From: Nematostella vectensis
Lineage: Eukaryota > Cnidaria > Anthozoa > Actiniaria > Edwardsiidae
Assembly: GCF_932526225.1 (NCBI RefSeq)
Contig: NC_064034.1
Span: 9,919,387-9,983,386, forward strand
DNA: 64,000 nt
Direction: 5' to 3'
Positions 1-15,800 of this stretch are shown here, in pieces. Each line of letters opens with the position of its first letter. Position 1 is the stretch's first letter. The position numbers and the translations under genes were made by a program. Below the pieces are notes generated by a model that searched no databases, was not told the DNA's origin, and saw nothing but the letters and a program-made list of their open reading frames with translations.

Positions 1-61
1 AGATGGAATGTTAGATTTATCATTTTCGTTCGCGTTTGGGGGGACATTTCGTTTCACTCAC

Positions 62-897
62 CGAGTCTACACCCATAGAATTCCACCCTCATGGCGATAT
101 GACTCTGCCAGGCTTTGGGGTGAACTCGCACGTAGCGGGCTTTGAATGGCCTCAAAAGGCGGTGAGTCACCACCATATTTCGCTCAAAGTTACCGGTGAA
201 GACCTAAATAAAAGAGAATAGAGAAAAGTGCGATGGGCTTAACGCATAACAAAGCCGTGCTGTGCAACATAAGTAGTAGAAGAAGGGGCGGGAAAATGGA
301 AAATTACGAAAAATTAAAGGGGATACACATTCTGCATTTCTCTGGATCTAAGTACTGGATCCTGCAGGGTGTTTTCGAGTTTCTCGTTCAGTTGTCTTCT
401 TCGATTAAGGTATTAAACCTTGAAAATATATGAATCAGTCTGCTTGGGCAATGCGCCAAGAAACCCTCATTTTTCTCAATAATAGTTAACAGAACAGAAC
501 ACAAATTTAATCCATAAATCTTCTCCAGTTCCGAGCGTTAGCCCTTCGTCGGCCCCGACGAAATGATTCCTTACCTTAGGTCGGCGATTCTCCAAGTACT
601 GCCTGAATCTCTGCCCGTTCGTACCGTAGCTAACATAATACGCAGTCACCCACTGATTAGCATCGTATCTACCCTGAGTAGCGACACGCTTCACTCTGCT
701 AAGGGTACCCAGGTCGACTTGCAGCCATTGCTTGCGATCATTTCTTTGTGCAACCCATCCACCACGAGTTCGCCCGTGATTACGTGCTTGCAGGCGCCCG
801 CTCCATGGCCCGTAATAGGTGTTGACCATGGATGAGGCGGTCATGCCTTGCTTGGTTACACGACCATCTTCTACACCGAGTGGAACATCGCAAGGAT
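62..897 (-). CDS. Discoidin domain D44 (block 6, slot 4)
   Basis: Exons 897-575 (323) and 203-62 (142); 155 codons. Opens [72 protein letters not shown] half [37 protein letters not shown]. It ends with a donor GTGAGT at 61-56, so the gene continues past the left edge; slots 5-8 of block 6 are expected there. The 371-base internal intron shows nothing. Confidence 0.93.
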
Positions 898-3800
898 CTG
901 CAAATAAGATCAAAGTAAGAAATCCTAATCTCGTTGCATAGTCACGGCCAGAGATCTCGACTTATGACTCGACAGAAAACATATATTTTCCTTTACCTCT
1001 ATCTGCTACATTGAAAAAAATTCACACAAACATTCCCTGTACAAGGTCTATGTTTATTTTTGCATTTTTGAAAATAGATGGCTGCCTTACCTACTCCATG
1101 ATAGCTGCCTTACCTATTACCATATAATTCGGCTATAGAATTTATCCAGCTATGGCTATAACACTGCTTTGATATATTAGTTAACTGCCTTACCTGCTTT
1201 GCATCCATAGAACTCGACTCTAAGAGCGATCCAGCTGTGGTATGATTGTGGGTTGACGCGTAGGAAGCGCGCCTGGATTGGCGGGTTGATAGCTATCAGC
1301 TTCGAACTGTAGCGATCGTCATTGGCGCGGAAATTCTGCAGGAACAAAAGAGAAGAATCAAGAAATCATACGTTTTATTATTAAAGCAAGACAAATGTGC
1401 AGCGCTAACAACCTGAAAGGTAATTGCAGAGAATCCGTGACCAGAGTTTCACACCAAAAGACATGGAATTGAAATACTGAATGCATTAAAGTCTGTCCAC
1501 CTTTTTCTCTATCTTTTTTTTTCAAAGTTTAAGAAAAAGAAGTAGCTGCCGTACACTAGTTCAGTAGCAGTAAAGTGGTTAGGTATTCTTTCCAGGTAAT
1601 GAATGCCAAATAACTATCGAGGCTATGTTAAATGAGCTCTTATATCTTTCATATAAATACAATGGTGGTTTTAACACCTCATATCAAGCGGATAGAAATG
1701 GATTAAAAATAGAACAGGCGGCCACATTTACTCGGATCTTGGGGAAGCATAGTAAAAACCAACAAGATCCTCAAGATATTATCCATTTCACGGAGAATAA
1801 ATTCCTTTCTATTTATTGTACTTAGATGAAGTTAAACAGGAAAATGTTTCTTTCAAGTTTTATTCAATGTTCTTGGTACAAGGGTGCAAATGCCCCTTAA
1901 ATATCATCTCCAATTTAAGAGGCGTTTAACTGACCTTGTCGGCACTCATAGAGCGGTACAAGTCCCAGTGGATGTTGTCTTGACTGGAGTACAAGTACAG
2001 GTATCGGACCCACTGGTTGGCGTTCACACGTCCCTGTGTTGCGATTTGACGGACTGTCATTGGCCGTCCGAAATCAACCTTGAACCACTGCCGGTTGTTA
2101 CGTTGTCTAAAGGGAATCAAGGACTTCGTCAGTGCAAAATCAATTATTATCAAACCAAATTCCAAGTTTTAAGAGTATCTGATATTATACGAAAAATTCA
2201 CTGTTAAGCCAAGGAATTCACTCACTTGGACAACCAGAACTTGTTTGCGTGTAGTCTTGCGAAGGCGGGTCGGTACGCCTTGCTGTACGTGGACGAGGCG
2301 CTCAGCTGCTGCGCCTTGATGGCTCCTGTCTCCATGCCGAGGGCGGAGTTACACAAACCAGCTGAAAGAGGGCGGAGAAAGCGATCAAAATTTTGTTATC
2401 TCGTAGGATAATTATCTAAAGTGTATTCAAATTGGTACCACCTACCAAGAGGACATCCGAAAAATTCGACCCTCATGGAGATCCAACCGTACCACTGCCG
2501 GGGATTAACCCGAACATACAGGGCCCGGACCGGACGGATGAGGTCATGATGGACAACAGTGTGTCGGTCACTGTTGGCAGCAAACACCTTAACACTACCA
2601 CTTTCTTTATAGTCAGCGAATTCAAAGCCATTGAAACTGAAGGCCAGCTTGTATTTTTTGACCCACTGGTTGGCGTTCTAGAAAAAAATATAAATAGCAA
2701 ATAGAATTTGATTAAAGAATGCGGAAATACATTTAATATCTACCCACGACATCACATCATGCAAACACCCAACCACCCCTAGGATTAACTTGCAGCAGAA
2801 CGCGGATTACGATACATACTCCTAGCCCCATCACCCAAAGCAGCAAATTACGTCAGATCACGTCACAAGCGCACTTGTACGCATCAACCCACCCACCCCT
2901 GGGAGCAAAACGCGGTCTACAATTCATACCCCTCGTCCTTGTGTCTCGATTCCGGTGACTCGTGTTGCAACACCAAAGTAGAGCTGCAGCCATTGCTTGT
3001 TGTTATTGACTCGCGCGCTCCACGAGTATGGTGCGTACAGCCTGCCCTTCCATGGCGCCAGCCCATTGTTGTAGTATGTCGAAGCAGTCAAGGCTCCATT
3101 GAGAATACGACCGTCATCCAGACCCAGAGGCATCTTACAAATGTCTGTTCAGCGAGAGAAAAATAACTTAAATATATTCACGTAAGAGTGGTAATATTGC
3201 TGGTCTCAAGTAAGAGAAGATAAATAAATAAACTGTGTGAAATATTATGCTTCTACAAAGGGCTCGAAACGTCAACAAAAAAGTTTATTTGCTTTCAAGT
3301 AAAACATACTATTTCGGCAACGCCTACGCAGATCAAATATTGATCTACAGCTTGTCTGTAGTTCTTCTAGTGATGCCATAAGCTCAAGTAAAATTGCTAA
3401 ACTAAGGATACTGTGTGCGAGAGTCAGCTTTTCAACGGTATCAAAATTAGTACAGTTCATACCAAATGGCCAGTTTATCGAATTTTCCTCCGTCTCCCAC
3501 TGCTTCACGCAGTGAAGTCAAATACTTTAAGGTACAGAACCTATGGCTTCACGTCACTTCACGAGGTAACATTCTCTTTTGCTTTACTTACTTTCTGCGC
3601 ATCCGTACAGCTCAACCCTCATTGAAATGTGTCGGTACCAGCCTATCGGGATAAACTTGACGTAACGGCCAAGGATCTCCGGGAAGAGCTGGTACGCGAC
3701 TATGGAGTTCCTATCGCGATTAGCTTGGAACACCTGTTGAGAAAAACCTCAAGGGTTACACACGATACTATAACAGCTACAACAGTCATTATTATCATTA

Positions 3801-6800
3801 CAAGTATTACCGTTATCACAACCACCACCACCACCTAAATTTACACCTTTTACATTTTATATGATTGTAACACAGTGAAAACCTCGATAGCTCGAGGGGA
3901 ACGAAAAACAGTTGGAGTTAGCAGTGCGTCCGATTTATCCAGCTGAGATGACTGAATAACAGTATCCAGGGAACGTGAGTTCGGGTGAGCGGTAAGTTAA
4001 AATTATCGACGTAATCATTAATAATAGTAATAATAAAAATAATCCATAACAAGCTCATTTCCATTAACATCTTTATTATCGTCGACGCTTATCATCAGCA
4101 TCAAGAAAATCATCACTTTCAACATCATCATTAACAAAATAACAATAAACATAATAGTTGCGATACTGCAGTACGCACCCTCTTGCTTGTTGCTTGTTTA
4201 TAGTACGAGAACATGACGCGGTCTTGACTGTACTGAAGGTAATATGACGTCACCCACTGGTTGTTGTCGGAGCGACCTTGTGTAGCCACACGGGTTACTT
4301 TTCTGTAACAAGCAAACGTTAGAAGATATATAAGATGTATAACAAGCACAAGCAAACGTTAGAAGATGAAGGTTAACAAGCAAAAGCAAACGTTAGATGA
4401 TGAAGTAAAAAAAGCAAAAGCAAACGTTAGAAGATGAAGTATAACAAGCACAAGTAAACGTTAGAAGATGAAGGTTAACAAGCACAAGTAAACGTTAGGA
4501 GATGAAGTATAACAAGCAAAATCAAACGTTAGATGATGAAGTATAACAAGCACAAGCAAGCGTTAGAAGATGAAGTATAACAAGCAAAAGCAAACGTTAG
4601 AAGATGAAGTATCAAAGTGCTTGACTAAACCTTTCCAAGTCGAGGTTTTTACTACTTTTTAAGGAAAGTAGAAGAGACGGGAAAAAAGCGGAAAAATTTA
4701 TATCTTACACCGAGTGGAAATCACACAAATTGAGAAGACGGCCTGATGATCCATCAGTCCACATTGAACAACTCTATCATGTTTACAGAGCCGTAGCAGC
4801 CCACTTAAGATTTGGGGGGGGGGTTACAATAAAGAAACATTAAGAAAATATTGGGGGCACAGCCACGCCCCAACAGGTCATTTCCTTATCATTTTTGACA
4901 ATATTAGGTGAGTCACATACCCCAAGCGCTCCACCTCCTGCTACGGCCCTGGTTTAAGCTAATTGCAAGTACAGACTGTTACAAAGGTGTCTTTTACCTA
5001 GGTCCTCCGAGGTCAACCAGGAGCCACTGGAGGCGATTATTGATCTTGGCAGACCAGCCTCCCATTCTAGCCCCGGCACGTGCAAGATTAAGGCGCGCAA
5101 GCCAAGGGCCGTGGTTCGCGTCCCATTTGGAGGACGCGGTGACCGCCTTGCTATTAATGCGTCCAGTGCTCATTCCTAAAGCCTTGTTGCAACGAGGACC
5201 TGGGAAAAACAAACAAAATATGTCACTAACAAACTACGTGTCCAAACCTGCTTGGATCTATGCTCAAACGGTTGATGAGGTACAAAACAGGAAAAGCAAT
5301 AGATGGCAAACAAGCAATGGTGCCCCCCCCCCCCCCCCCAAAAAAAAAAAAAAAAAAAAAAACATTTAAACAAACAAAACACCGGATTCAAATCAGGTGA
5401 CTTTGAGCGAACAAAGTATTTTAGGTAAGACCTGAAAAATTTTGAGTGAGTAGTGACATAAACATTAATTCCTTACCCACAACGCATCCGTACAACTCCA
5501 CACGCATAGAGATCCAGCTACGCCATTTCAGCGGGTGCACGCGCAAGTAGCGGGCAGTGATTGGTCGAACAAACGCGTGCTTCACCACGATGTAGCGATC
5601 GTAGTTACCGCGGAAGACCTGCATATCGGAAACATCTTTATCTTGGAATGCATTAATTGCTAGTCTTAGGCATACAGTAATACATTTCTGCTCGGAATTT
5701 CGTCAAATCAATCAAATTTGATTTTACCCATTTTTATCCATTATTATAATACCTTTTTAGGGCATTGTTGTGCATTTCACCGGCTAAGATGAACAAATCT
5801 GCGCGCTATTTTAGCCGGCTCAAAAGTTTGCTTGCTCTTTTGAATGAAAATAGACTTTATCAATTTTTTTAATGCCCTTTAAAATTATTATAAAGGTAAT
5901 AGAGATAAGGTTCTTGGCCATAAATATGTTTTTGGTCCTACGCTGGATAAATTTAAAAATAAGTCGGACCAAAAACCTATTTATGCCCAAGAACCTCAAC
6001 TATATTGTTATATTAAAAGTATTAGAGAATTATCATAATTTTTTTTTACCTTGGTCGATCTTTTATCTCTGTAGTCAACAAACTTTCGTCCAGCCTTACT
6101 GTAGGAGACTTTGTAACTCGTTACCCACTGGTCAGCGTTCTGTCTTCCTTGGGTGGCGATACCTGTTATGCGCGTCATAGCGCCAAAGTCAATCGATAGC
6201 CACTCGCCACGTCGTCGGACCCGAGCACACCAGGCGGCGCCGCCATTCAGTCGGCCTTTCCATGGAGCGCAGTGAGGGCTGTGAAAGGATGAAGCGCGCA
6301 TGCGTGGGTTTGGCACGCGGCGGTCCTCAAGTCCAAGAGGCATCTTACATTTGTCTGGGGAAAGAGCAGAGTGACTTAATTTATACTAACGTTCATAGCA
6401 TCGACGTGCATGGCGATATATCGGTAGGTTATCGGTGAACTATCGTAAGGTAATCGGCTAGCCATCGTCACTTTTATCTTATACTTACTTTTAGTGCATC
6501 CGTAAATCTCGACGCGCATGGCGATATATCGATACCAGCCTCGAGGCTGCACGCGGAGGTAACGGGCCAGGATGGCGGGGGCAAAGTGGTTCGTAGCCAC
6601 ACTGTTTTGGTCTCGGTTCGCTTGGAAGGTCTACAGGAAAAATGCGAAGTAAGACGATAACGGAAGGAGAGGAGACATGGATAGGAATTGGATGTCAACT
6701 TTTGACTAGAATTTAAATAAGAGTCGTCGTTTAGTTAGACTGTCATCGAAGCATTCATATAGAGGATATAGTAGTCTTCTATTAACGGGTTTTGCTTGTC

Positions 6801-9800
6801 CGTTCCTTAAAGTCACTGATAGCAGTGTGCCCTAGCGTGCAGCGATAAGCTTCGCCGAGACCTCGTGCCGGTTCGCTTCGCTTCAGTGCCCTAGGTCGCA
6901 AAGAAATCTTTAAATTTAAATAGTCTTACCACGACAGTGCGTCTCCAATTCCTGTAAAGAGTAAACTTGACTCCGTCTTGACTCGACCGAATCCAGTACG
7001 CAGTTACCCACATCTGCTGAACCCGATTTCCCTGGGTGGCGATTCCAACAATTTTCATGGGTCGACCGAAATTAAACTGCAGCCACTGGTTATGGTTGTT
7101 GTGCCTAAATATTAAATTGAATTGATTTGTCAATCAGGCAATTAAACATTTTAATCGTAATGCATGGGATACTTTTACTCTTGTTAGAAAAAGTAAAATT
7201 GTAAATTAGCCATAATCGTGTATTTAATTTTCAGCAAAATATTTAAACGACGCAATAACTATTCGATTATATACGGTATCTATTGAAAATACAATATTTC
7301 ATAATAGCTATAACTAATGCTGTATTTGTACGAACCTTGACCACCAGACGCCAAAGAGCTCGCCGCGTCGTTTGTTGTGTAACTTGGCTGAGTAAGGCAT
7401 GTACTGGTTGTTACGCCGTGAGGACGCAGTGATCATGTAGTTCTTTAGCTGTCTGACGGAAGGAGTGTTACACAAGCGAGCTGAAAACACAAGAACAAGG
7501 AAATTCATTGATTTACTCGGTGTGTATTTTCAAGGTTATTATTTAAAACATCGTGATCATCTTAGAATCGTGGCAATACATGCATCATCTGTGTTTCGCT
7601 TAGCAAATTCGTAAAATAAACCCGGTCCAGCCCAAAAAAATATTTGTCTCTCCTGTCGCACACAAACCTATGTCAGGACCGTAGCAGGGGGTGGGGCACT
7701 GGGGGCACGTGCCCCCTCCCCAATATCTTCAATAATTATAAGGAAATGACCAGTAGGGGCGTGGCAGCGCCCCCAAATACTCTCTTAATGTTTCTGTATC
7801 TGTTTCTGTACCCCTCCAATATTTCGAAGTCTGCTATGCCACTGCATTTAAATTCAATAAGCCATGAAAATTTGAGGAGTCTCCGCCCTTCACCACTTAT
7901 TGTCTAAGTTGAAAATAACTGTCAAAATGTGACAACGGAAAAACAGCTCATATTAGCGTACACGATATTCGCTATTTTACGTACTTGTGGGGCACATGTA
8001 GACTTCCATCCTCAGAGAGATGTAACTGTACCACGTGCGTGGGTGGATGCGCAGATAACGCGCTTTTATGGCGGGGGCCAAATTGTACGCAACAACAGTA
8101 TTCCTGTCGTAATTAGCGCGGAACACCTTGGATTAAGCAAACAAATCATGCTTTAGAAGAACGAAATAAAAATAACGGCAGTAACAAAACAAATGGAACC
8201 ATTGCAATTGTTATCTTCACTTTGATCATCAGCGTAACCTTCTATCTACATACCCTCACTTGTCCGTACTGTCTGTAGTCCACAAAACGCCTTCCATCAT
8301 TTCCGAACTTGAGCGTGTAGCTGGTCACCCATTGGTTGGCCTCGTATCTGCCCTGTGTCGCGATACCCGTGAAACGAGTCATCCCAGTCGCGTCAAATTG
8401 CAGCCATTGGTGGCGATTCCTTAGCCTCGCTACCCAGGCACCTGTGCGTCCGTTTGTATTGCGCTGGTTGATACGCGCGCGGTCAGGGCCATGATTATAG
8501 TTGTAAGAGGATGAGGCTCGGAGCTGACCGGAACGGACACGACGGTCTTCAAAACCGGCCGGAGTCTTACACTTATCTATGAGTACACACAGCTTTTAGA
8601 TCAAATAACTTTTGCTTTTTGGCTATAAGCAGAAACAACACAATTTGGTAGCGCCATAGCGTGAGATATTCTATCATTCCTTTGCTAACAAATTTAAAAT
8701 GCCGCGAAAAATACAAACAATAATGCTGCGGTACCTAAAAAGCAAGTTTTAAAAGTAATTAGTTCGCCTTACCGATGAGGCATCCGAACAGCTCGATTCT
8801 CATGGAGATGTGGGAGCGCCAACCACGTGGGTGGAAACGAACAAATCGGGCGATGATTGACGGGTTAATCACGTGGGCGACTACAGTGTTTCTGTCGCGA
8901 TTGGCTTGAAAGGTCTGTAAAAAGAAGCACAGGTTATGTAAGTGACGATACAGGGAAAAGTAGGGAAAAGAACTTAGTTCGAAATATAGAATCTCACCAC
9001 GCGGGCTGGGTTAGTACAGTCAAAGCGACGGGATCTTATCACCACTGTTGTTACATAAGTATTGTATTATTACTGAGGTAGTTTAGTTACATTAGTAGTT
9101 TAACTTTTCGTGACCATATAGCAAAAGATAAACCTTTCCTAAAGGATCGAGTTTTATAATGATTTAGACGTACTAGACGCTATTGAAATGCAATACTAAT
9201 GTGCACTGGTTTTTCAGGGCTAGCAAAATAGTCGTACCACTCAAGCCGTACACATAGGCTTTTATATTGCGGTTATGAACAACCCGCTACTGCTTCCCTA
9301 CCTTGATGTTGCTGTTGTACATGACGTGGCGGAAGTTAACGCCATTCTGACTGTACAACAGATAATAGCTCGTCACCCATTGGTCGTTATCTTGACGACC
9401 TTGCGTAGATACCCGGATGACCCTTCCCGTGCGGGTCAAGTCCACTTGGAGCCATTGGTAGTGGTTGTTATGCTTGGCGGACCATGCACCCATGAAGCGA
9501 CCCTTGCGGCTATGCTTGAGGCGGGCCAGGAATGGGGCGTGGTTATTGTCCCATTTCGAGGAGGCTGTGATGCGGTTATTTCGGATCTTACCAGAGTTCA
9601 TTCCCATTGGTTGATTGCACATCTTACCTAGATTCGGGAAACAAGGGTTAGGGTAAGGGTTAAACAGGGTCAATAGAACGTGTGTCGAACTGGTTTATGT
9701 TTTTGTTGTAGTAGTAGTAATTATAATGATGATGTTGAGGTTTTGGTTTTTCTCCGTTGTTTTGAAATTTATCGATATTCTTAAAACCGCAAAGTAAAAA

Positions 9801-12800
9801 GCAAGTCAGAACACTGGCCCAACAAATTCTCAAACATTTGCACCTATTTCAACATCAGTGCAAACAACAACTTCAATTGCCAAATGGCAGTTCTACAGCC
9901 GGTTTCAATATTTTTCTACTAAATGCAAAAGAAATTCTATAAATCATACGATTGTCCATGAAAAATAAATTTGAAAAATGTATGACTGGCATAAAACGCA
10001 GTTTGACTTACCTAAGCGGCAGCCGTACAGTTCCACGCGCATGGCAATGTAAGATTGCCAAGAGTATGGATGAATTCGCACGTAACGGGCCTTGATCGGG
10101 CGGAAGAGTCTGTTGTACACTACATGGAAGCGTTCGTAGTTGCCACGGAATATCTGGACATCAAGGGACAATGCATTTATATGAGGTAGCGATATTGAAA
10201 GTGCATGACGAAAATATAGGCAAATTTTAATTGTTTTAGTAGTCTCATTCACGGGCGCTCAATCCTCCGAAAACTCCGACAACATTGAAACGTAAGGCTG
10301 ATGGTACAAAAGGAGCATTGCAAGAAATAAAGGCCCTGTCACACGTACTTTTTTTCTATTGCGACCTGTCTCGCATAAAAATATTTGCAAGTCGCACGAG
10401 CATTTTTTTTTTTGCGGGTGACACCGCTTTTGCAACTTGTTTTGCATTTCTCAAAGTCGCACAAAAAGTAGAACGCCATTTTACTTCCTGAAACAAATTG
10501 CTTCAAGTCGCGGGATGAGCTTCACGTGTGACATGGCGGGTGCGACTTGCAACAATTTTTTTTGTGAGACAAGGCCTTAAGACAGAAATTGTAAAAGTTA
10601 TAACAGCCACAGTTATGTCATCTAAATTAATAATTTACTTAAAAGAAGCTATTCTTGGAGTATTCGTAAGGGAAAAAATGAATTCTCGAATCAAGAGAGA
10701 AATGAAACAGTTGACAGAAATATTTATCGCTCCTCACCTTAGGTCCTCCGCGTTTCCTCTCCTTATAAGGGAAGAAACGAACACCATTGTTGCTGTAGGT
10801 GATGTAAAAGCTCTTCACCCATTGGTTAGCGTCATAACGACCTTGGATGCCCACGCGCTTCACACGTGACACTGTGCCAAGGTCGATCTGGAGCCACTGC
10901 TTGCGATCGCGTTGTTTTGCTATCCACGAGTATCTCCTGCTCTCAAGGCGGGCTAGATGAGGGGCGAAGTGGTGGTTCAACGTAGACGATGCTGTGATCT
11001 GCTGATCGAGGATTCGCTTGTCTGACATACCAAGCGGTGCTTCACAAGCGTCTGAGGAAGAATAAAAGCCGCGCCTTTTAACTTGAGTCCGGTATTTTTG
11101 CGGGGATGACATCAAGTTGATACAAATTAGATAACGCAATGTTATCAGAATCATTTTCCCCTTTGAATTAATGGCGTATGCAAGTCTATATTACTGTTAG
11201 CGTGAGCATTTTCATTGACAGCTTTATCTGATACATACCAACTCTACAACCAAGCAACTCGAATCTGAGGGCAATACGGCCGTGCCAGCCCCATGGATAA
11301 ATACGGAAGTACCGCGCCACGATTGGCGGGCTGAGGGAGCGCTGAGCGATCGAGTTTTGGTCAACGTTGGCAGTGAAGTACTGGAAGAGAAAGTATACAT
11401 TTGTGAGTAACCGAAGGACAACTAATTACCCGAGGAGTGGTCGCTGGATACTTTTCACGATGACTTCTTATTAACTGACAATCTACGGACTTTTGAGTTT
11501 CTATCCATTGACAAAAAATTGACTATGGATTGCTAGCGATGGAATATCGACTGACTATAATGGGAATGACATTATAATTGTACAGACATTTTGTTGAGAA
11601 ATATAGTTATTTATGTTAGGAATGGCAACATGATTGGGATGATATAGTGAAGAATGGTGAATATATTCATACCGTGTCGGCGTTCTTGTGTCTGTAGAAG
11701 ACCCAGTGATGCCCGTCCACACTAGATGACAACTTGTAGCGTGTCACCCAGTGCCCAGTAAATCCACGGCCCTGGGTCAGCACTGAACGAATCTCCTTAA
11801 CACGACTGAGATCAACCTAACGAACGATGAACATGGTTAAGTAGACTAATACTATGGTGTCCGTTTTGGAGCTCAAAGGCGATACAATGAAAAAAAAAAA
11901 ACTATTGGATTAGTGCTGCATTCTTGAGTTTACTGTGAAAAAACGACCCCAGATCCACATAGAAGTACCTTACTTCTGCTCAGGTAATTCTCCATTAGAG
12001 GCCTTTACACTTTTACAAGTAGACATAGAGGTACTATCTCTCGAAAATGATAGCGAATCAAATTGTATACCTTTACCGTGAAGAACCTTCAAGCTTCACT
12101 CATGACTTTGCCTAAATAGCCCGAGCGAGCGGTTGACTTTGGGGCCACTGGTACACAGGATACCCATTAATAACGTCCTTTAATCAAAATTACCCACTTT
12201 TGTGTCCAGTGAGTTCGGTACAGCTAGTCATAATCTAAGGCACGTTTTAATCGAAACCATATATTTGTCATTAGACAATAGAATTGCCAAGGAAATTCAT
12301 ATGCATATAGATATTGTAAGGACATATTTCTCATACAGCTGTTAGGCAGCCGTTCTCTGTATGCACTCATAGGCGATATTTTCTAACATGAACCATACCG
12401 AGATCCACTCATTGTGTCTGGTGCGTGGAGGCATCCAAGCCCCCTTCATGCTACCTCGGGAAGCAAGCTTCAGTCTGGCAAGCGAGGCACCGTTTGCATA
12501 CTGCGTAGAGGCGGTTATCCTGCTGTTCTTGATACGGCCTGACTGCATTCCAAGAGCACTATTGCACAGAGCAGCTGAAGAAGAAAAATGGGATCGGTAC
12601 TTATTTATTAAGGAGTGTTAAACATAATAACAGCTATCTTTCATGTGCTTTAACTCTACAGAAAGATGGCCAAACACAAATCAGTACTAATACAAAATGG
12701 TTTATATATATGAAGTGGACCTCGACCTTGAACTACGTGAAATCAAAACTTAAAAGTTTTGTACTTTAAGACCTTTTCAGAGTAGAATTCTTATTGATTT

Positions 12801-15800
12801 TTGGCTGACTCTTCACGATATCATAGATAAAACAAACTTCAGCATGTCAAAAAAAATGTGATAATTCTCGATAATTCTCTTAGTTGCTGTTCGTCCTATA
12901 TCTAATAGTAGCAATGTACGGAATGGTTGGGGACTTACTCTGGCATCCGTAGACCTCGACTCTCATACAAATCCAGCCGTACCACCTTCTCGGAAGGAAG
13001 CGCATAGCAACTGCTGTCCGCAGCTTAGGGAGCTCCTTGTATACGACTGTGCTTCTGTCAGTGTTGCCGGAAAACAACTACAGAATAGAAGGAAATGTTC
13101 ACAGTAAGATATTGCGACCTAAATAATGACCATTAAACCCCTGAATGGGTTGCTTTTGCCGATGCTGTTTCGGGTATCTATGAAGCTCAAGATGAAACAG
13201 AAGAATAACAAACCTTGTTATATTGCTTGAAAGATCTTCCATCTTTGCTGAAGGATACCACATAAGATATCACCCACTGGTTGGCATTATTTCGCCCTTG
13301 TGTCGCAAAGCCCTTGATGCGGACAAAGTTATCGAAGGTGATCTGTAGGTATTGCCTTTTATTCATGAATCGAGGAGTCCAACTGATCGGTCCGTTAAGT
13401 CGCCCACGCCAGGGTGAGTAATGGACATTGTAGTAGTTGGAGGCACTGAAGGCGCCCTTAACGAGACGGCCGTCTTCAACACCGAGCGGCATCGCACAAC
13501 GATCTGGAACAATCAAAGGAGGATTATTCTTTCGAATAAACAGCATTCAAAGAAAAAGACACCTCTTCAAAAGTCTTTTTATAAACAGAAAGATTTCAAT
13601 TTTTCAATGTTTGGCTTGCAGCGTATATATTTGGCTATGTGAGTCTGCCCTGAAGAAGTCTTATTAAAGACGGAAATTTGGGAGAGTCGACTACCGGTTT
13701 TTGGTGAACTCTTTTTGGGTCTTTTGAATGATTGGCTATGTTGATAACATATTCTTTAATACGCTGAGTTAAGACAATTCACAGCGTGTTCGGCTGCGTT
13801 TCATCTTACTCGCCAGAAACTCAAGCTACCGGGATTTGCCGCATTCGTCGATGGCATTTGAGTTTCCATTTGTAACAACATACTGTATTCTCCTATTGTG
13901 TTCAGACTGCAAGTTTTTTTTTTCATCTCATACCCGCTAAATACCACAGTTTGCGTCTTTACCTTCAGGGCAGCCGTAGAATTCAGCCCTCATGGAGATA
14001 TGACTGCGCCAGCCGTATGGGTGGACGCGTATATAACGAGCCTTAATCCGTGGAAAGAGGCGGTATTGTTTGATAGTGTTCTGGTCACGGTTACCTACAA
14101 AGTACTTAAAAAAACAAAAGAAATTCATTTAGCGAAATAACTAACAAGAAAACCAAAGTGCTGAGAGATGAATGGAAGAGTAGCATTCTTATGAATGGAA
14201 TGTTACTGCCTGTCTGAAAGCGCTTTTTGTATAACTACAAAAAGATGGCTGCTGTATTAAAACTAGGTGCTCTGCGTAGACATATTATTGGAATCAGGGA
14301 AATAAATCAAAGTAGTATGCTGTACCCAAAAGATGGTTTCGTTTGTTAGTTATGGGTTTTATATATATTGGCTTCATAAGCAGACACGAGCTAATGCGAA
14401 GGTTTTCATTAAAGGGATGTTCTCATTTTTCTTAATAAGAGTCTTTTTTGAGGTAATGGTTAAAGATCTCCCTAGCAACTCTTGCACTATTATGCCATAC
14501 CTTTCTCGCACTGTTAATCTTGTACTCTGTAAAGAATACTCCGTCCTGTGCGTACGAAAGGTAGTATTGAGTGACCCACTGTGGGTAGTCTTGACGTCCC
14601 TGAGTGGAAATCTTGGTTATTCTAGTCGGCCGACCAAAGTCCACTTGTAACCACTGGTAGCGGTTGTTATGCTTTGCGCACCAGGCACCGACACGTGCTC
14701 CAGTTCGTTTGAAGTTAAGGCGAGCGTTACGTGCTCCGTGGTTGACGTCATATTCAGAGGACGCGCTGATCTGGGTTTTGCGTAAACGCCCATTTTGCAT
14801 ACCAAGAGGACGATTACAGCGAGGGCCTGTGCAACAAAGGAAATTGTTTCAAAAAGGACACTCAACAAAGAGCACTAGAATCTTGAAACCCGAGCCAAGG
14901 TAAGTACAACTTCAGAATTTCCTTCGAAGCAAAGCATAACTTTAATTGACGACAATATATTTTATAGACTTTTAATCAGAAGCGATAACCCAATCCCCCC
15001 TTTGACCCAAATCCAGGCTACAGGCCTGAAATGCTAAGGCAACCATACCAAATATTAATGTGAAAAGTTCCGTCATTCCTTTAATTGGGTAACGCTTATG
15101 CCTAGTGCACACTAATGACATAAGCGCGCTCTTTTAAGCCCGACATAACGACGTGGACATAATGACATAAAAGAAAAAACATGTTTATTCTCTTATGTCG
15201 TTATGTTCATGCCGTTATGTTAGGCTAATGTCAAAATGTCGAACCATTCACACTTGAAAATTTGAACATAAGGGTGCACGCGCCTATGTCATTATGTCGT
15301 TATGTCATTATGTCATTATGTCGTTATGTCGTTATGCCACTAGTGTGCACCAGGCATAATCAATCTGCACTCCCCGGAAAGCCAATCACACGGCCCGTTT
15401 TATTCTTACCTGTTACACACCCGTAAAACTCGACCCTCATAGAAGCCCACGAGTACCACGTGACCGGGTGTACCCGGATGTAGCGCGCGCGTATCGGGCG
15501 ACGGAAGGTGTTCGTCTTGACGATGAACTGATCCCAGTTGCCACGGAAAACCTACCATTAAAAAAACAGGTGTTAGAGAGGGGATAGTCACAAGGAGCGA
15601 CGCAGCCAGTATTATTCACCACTTTGTAGCATAGTCTCACCTTTCTACGCCCTGCTTCTTTATAAGGAGTAAACGTGTGCCCGTTACCACTGTATGTCAC
15701 ATAGTACGTCTTCACCCACTGGGCCGCATTCTGCCTACCCTGGGTCAGCACACGCTTGATGGTCGTCATGGCACCGAAGTCGACCTGTAACCATGGGTGA

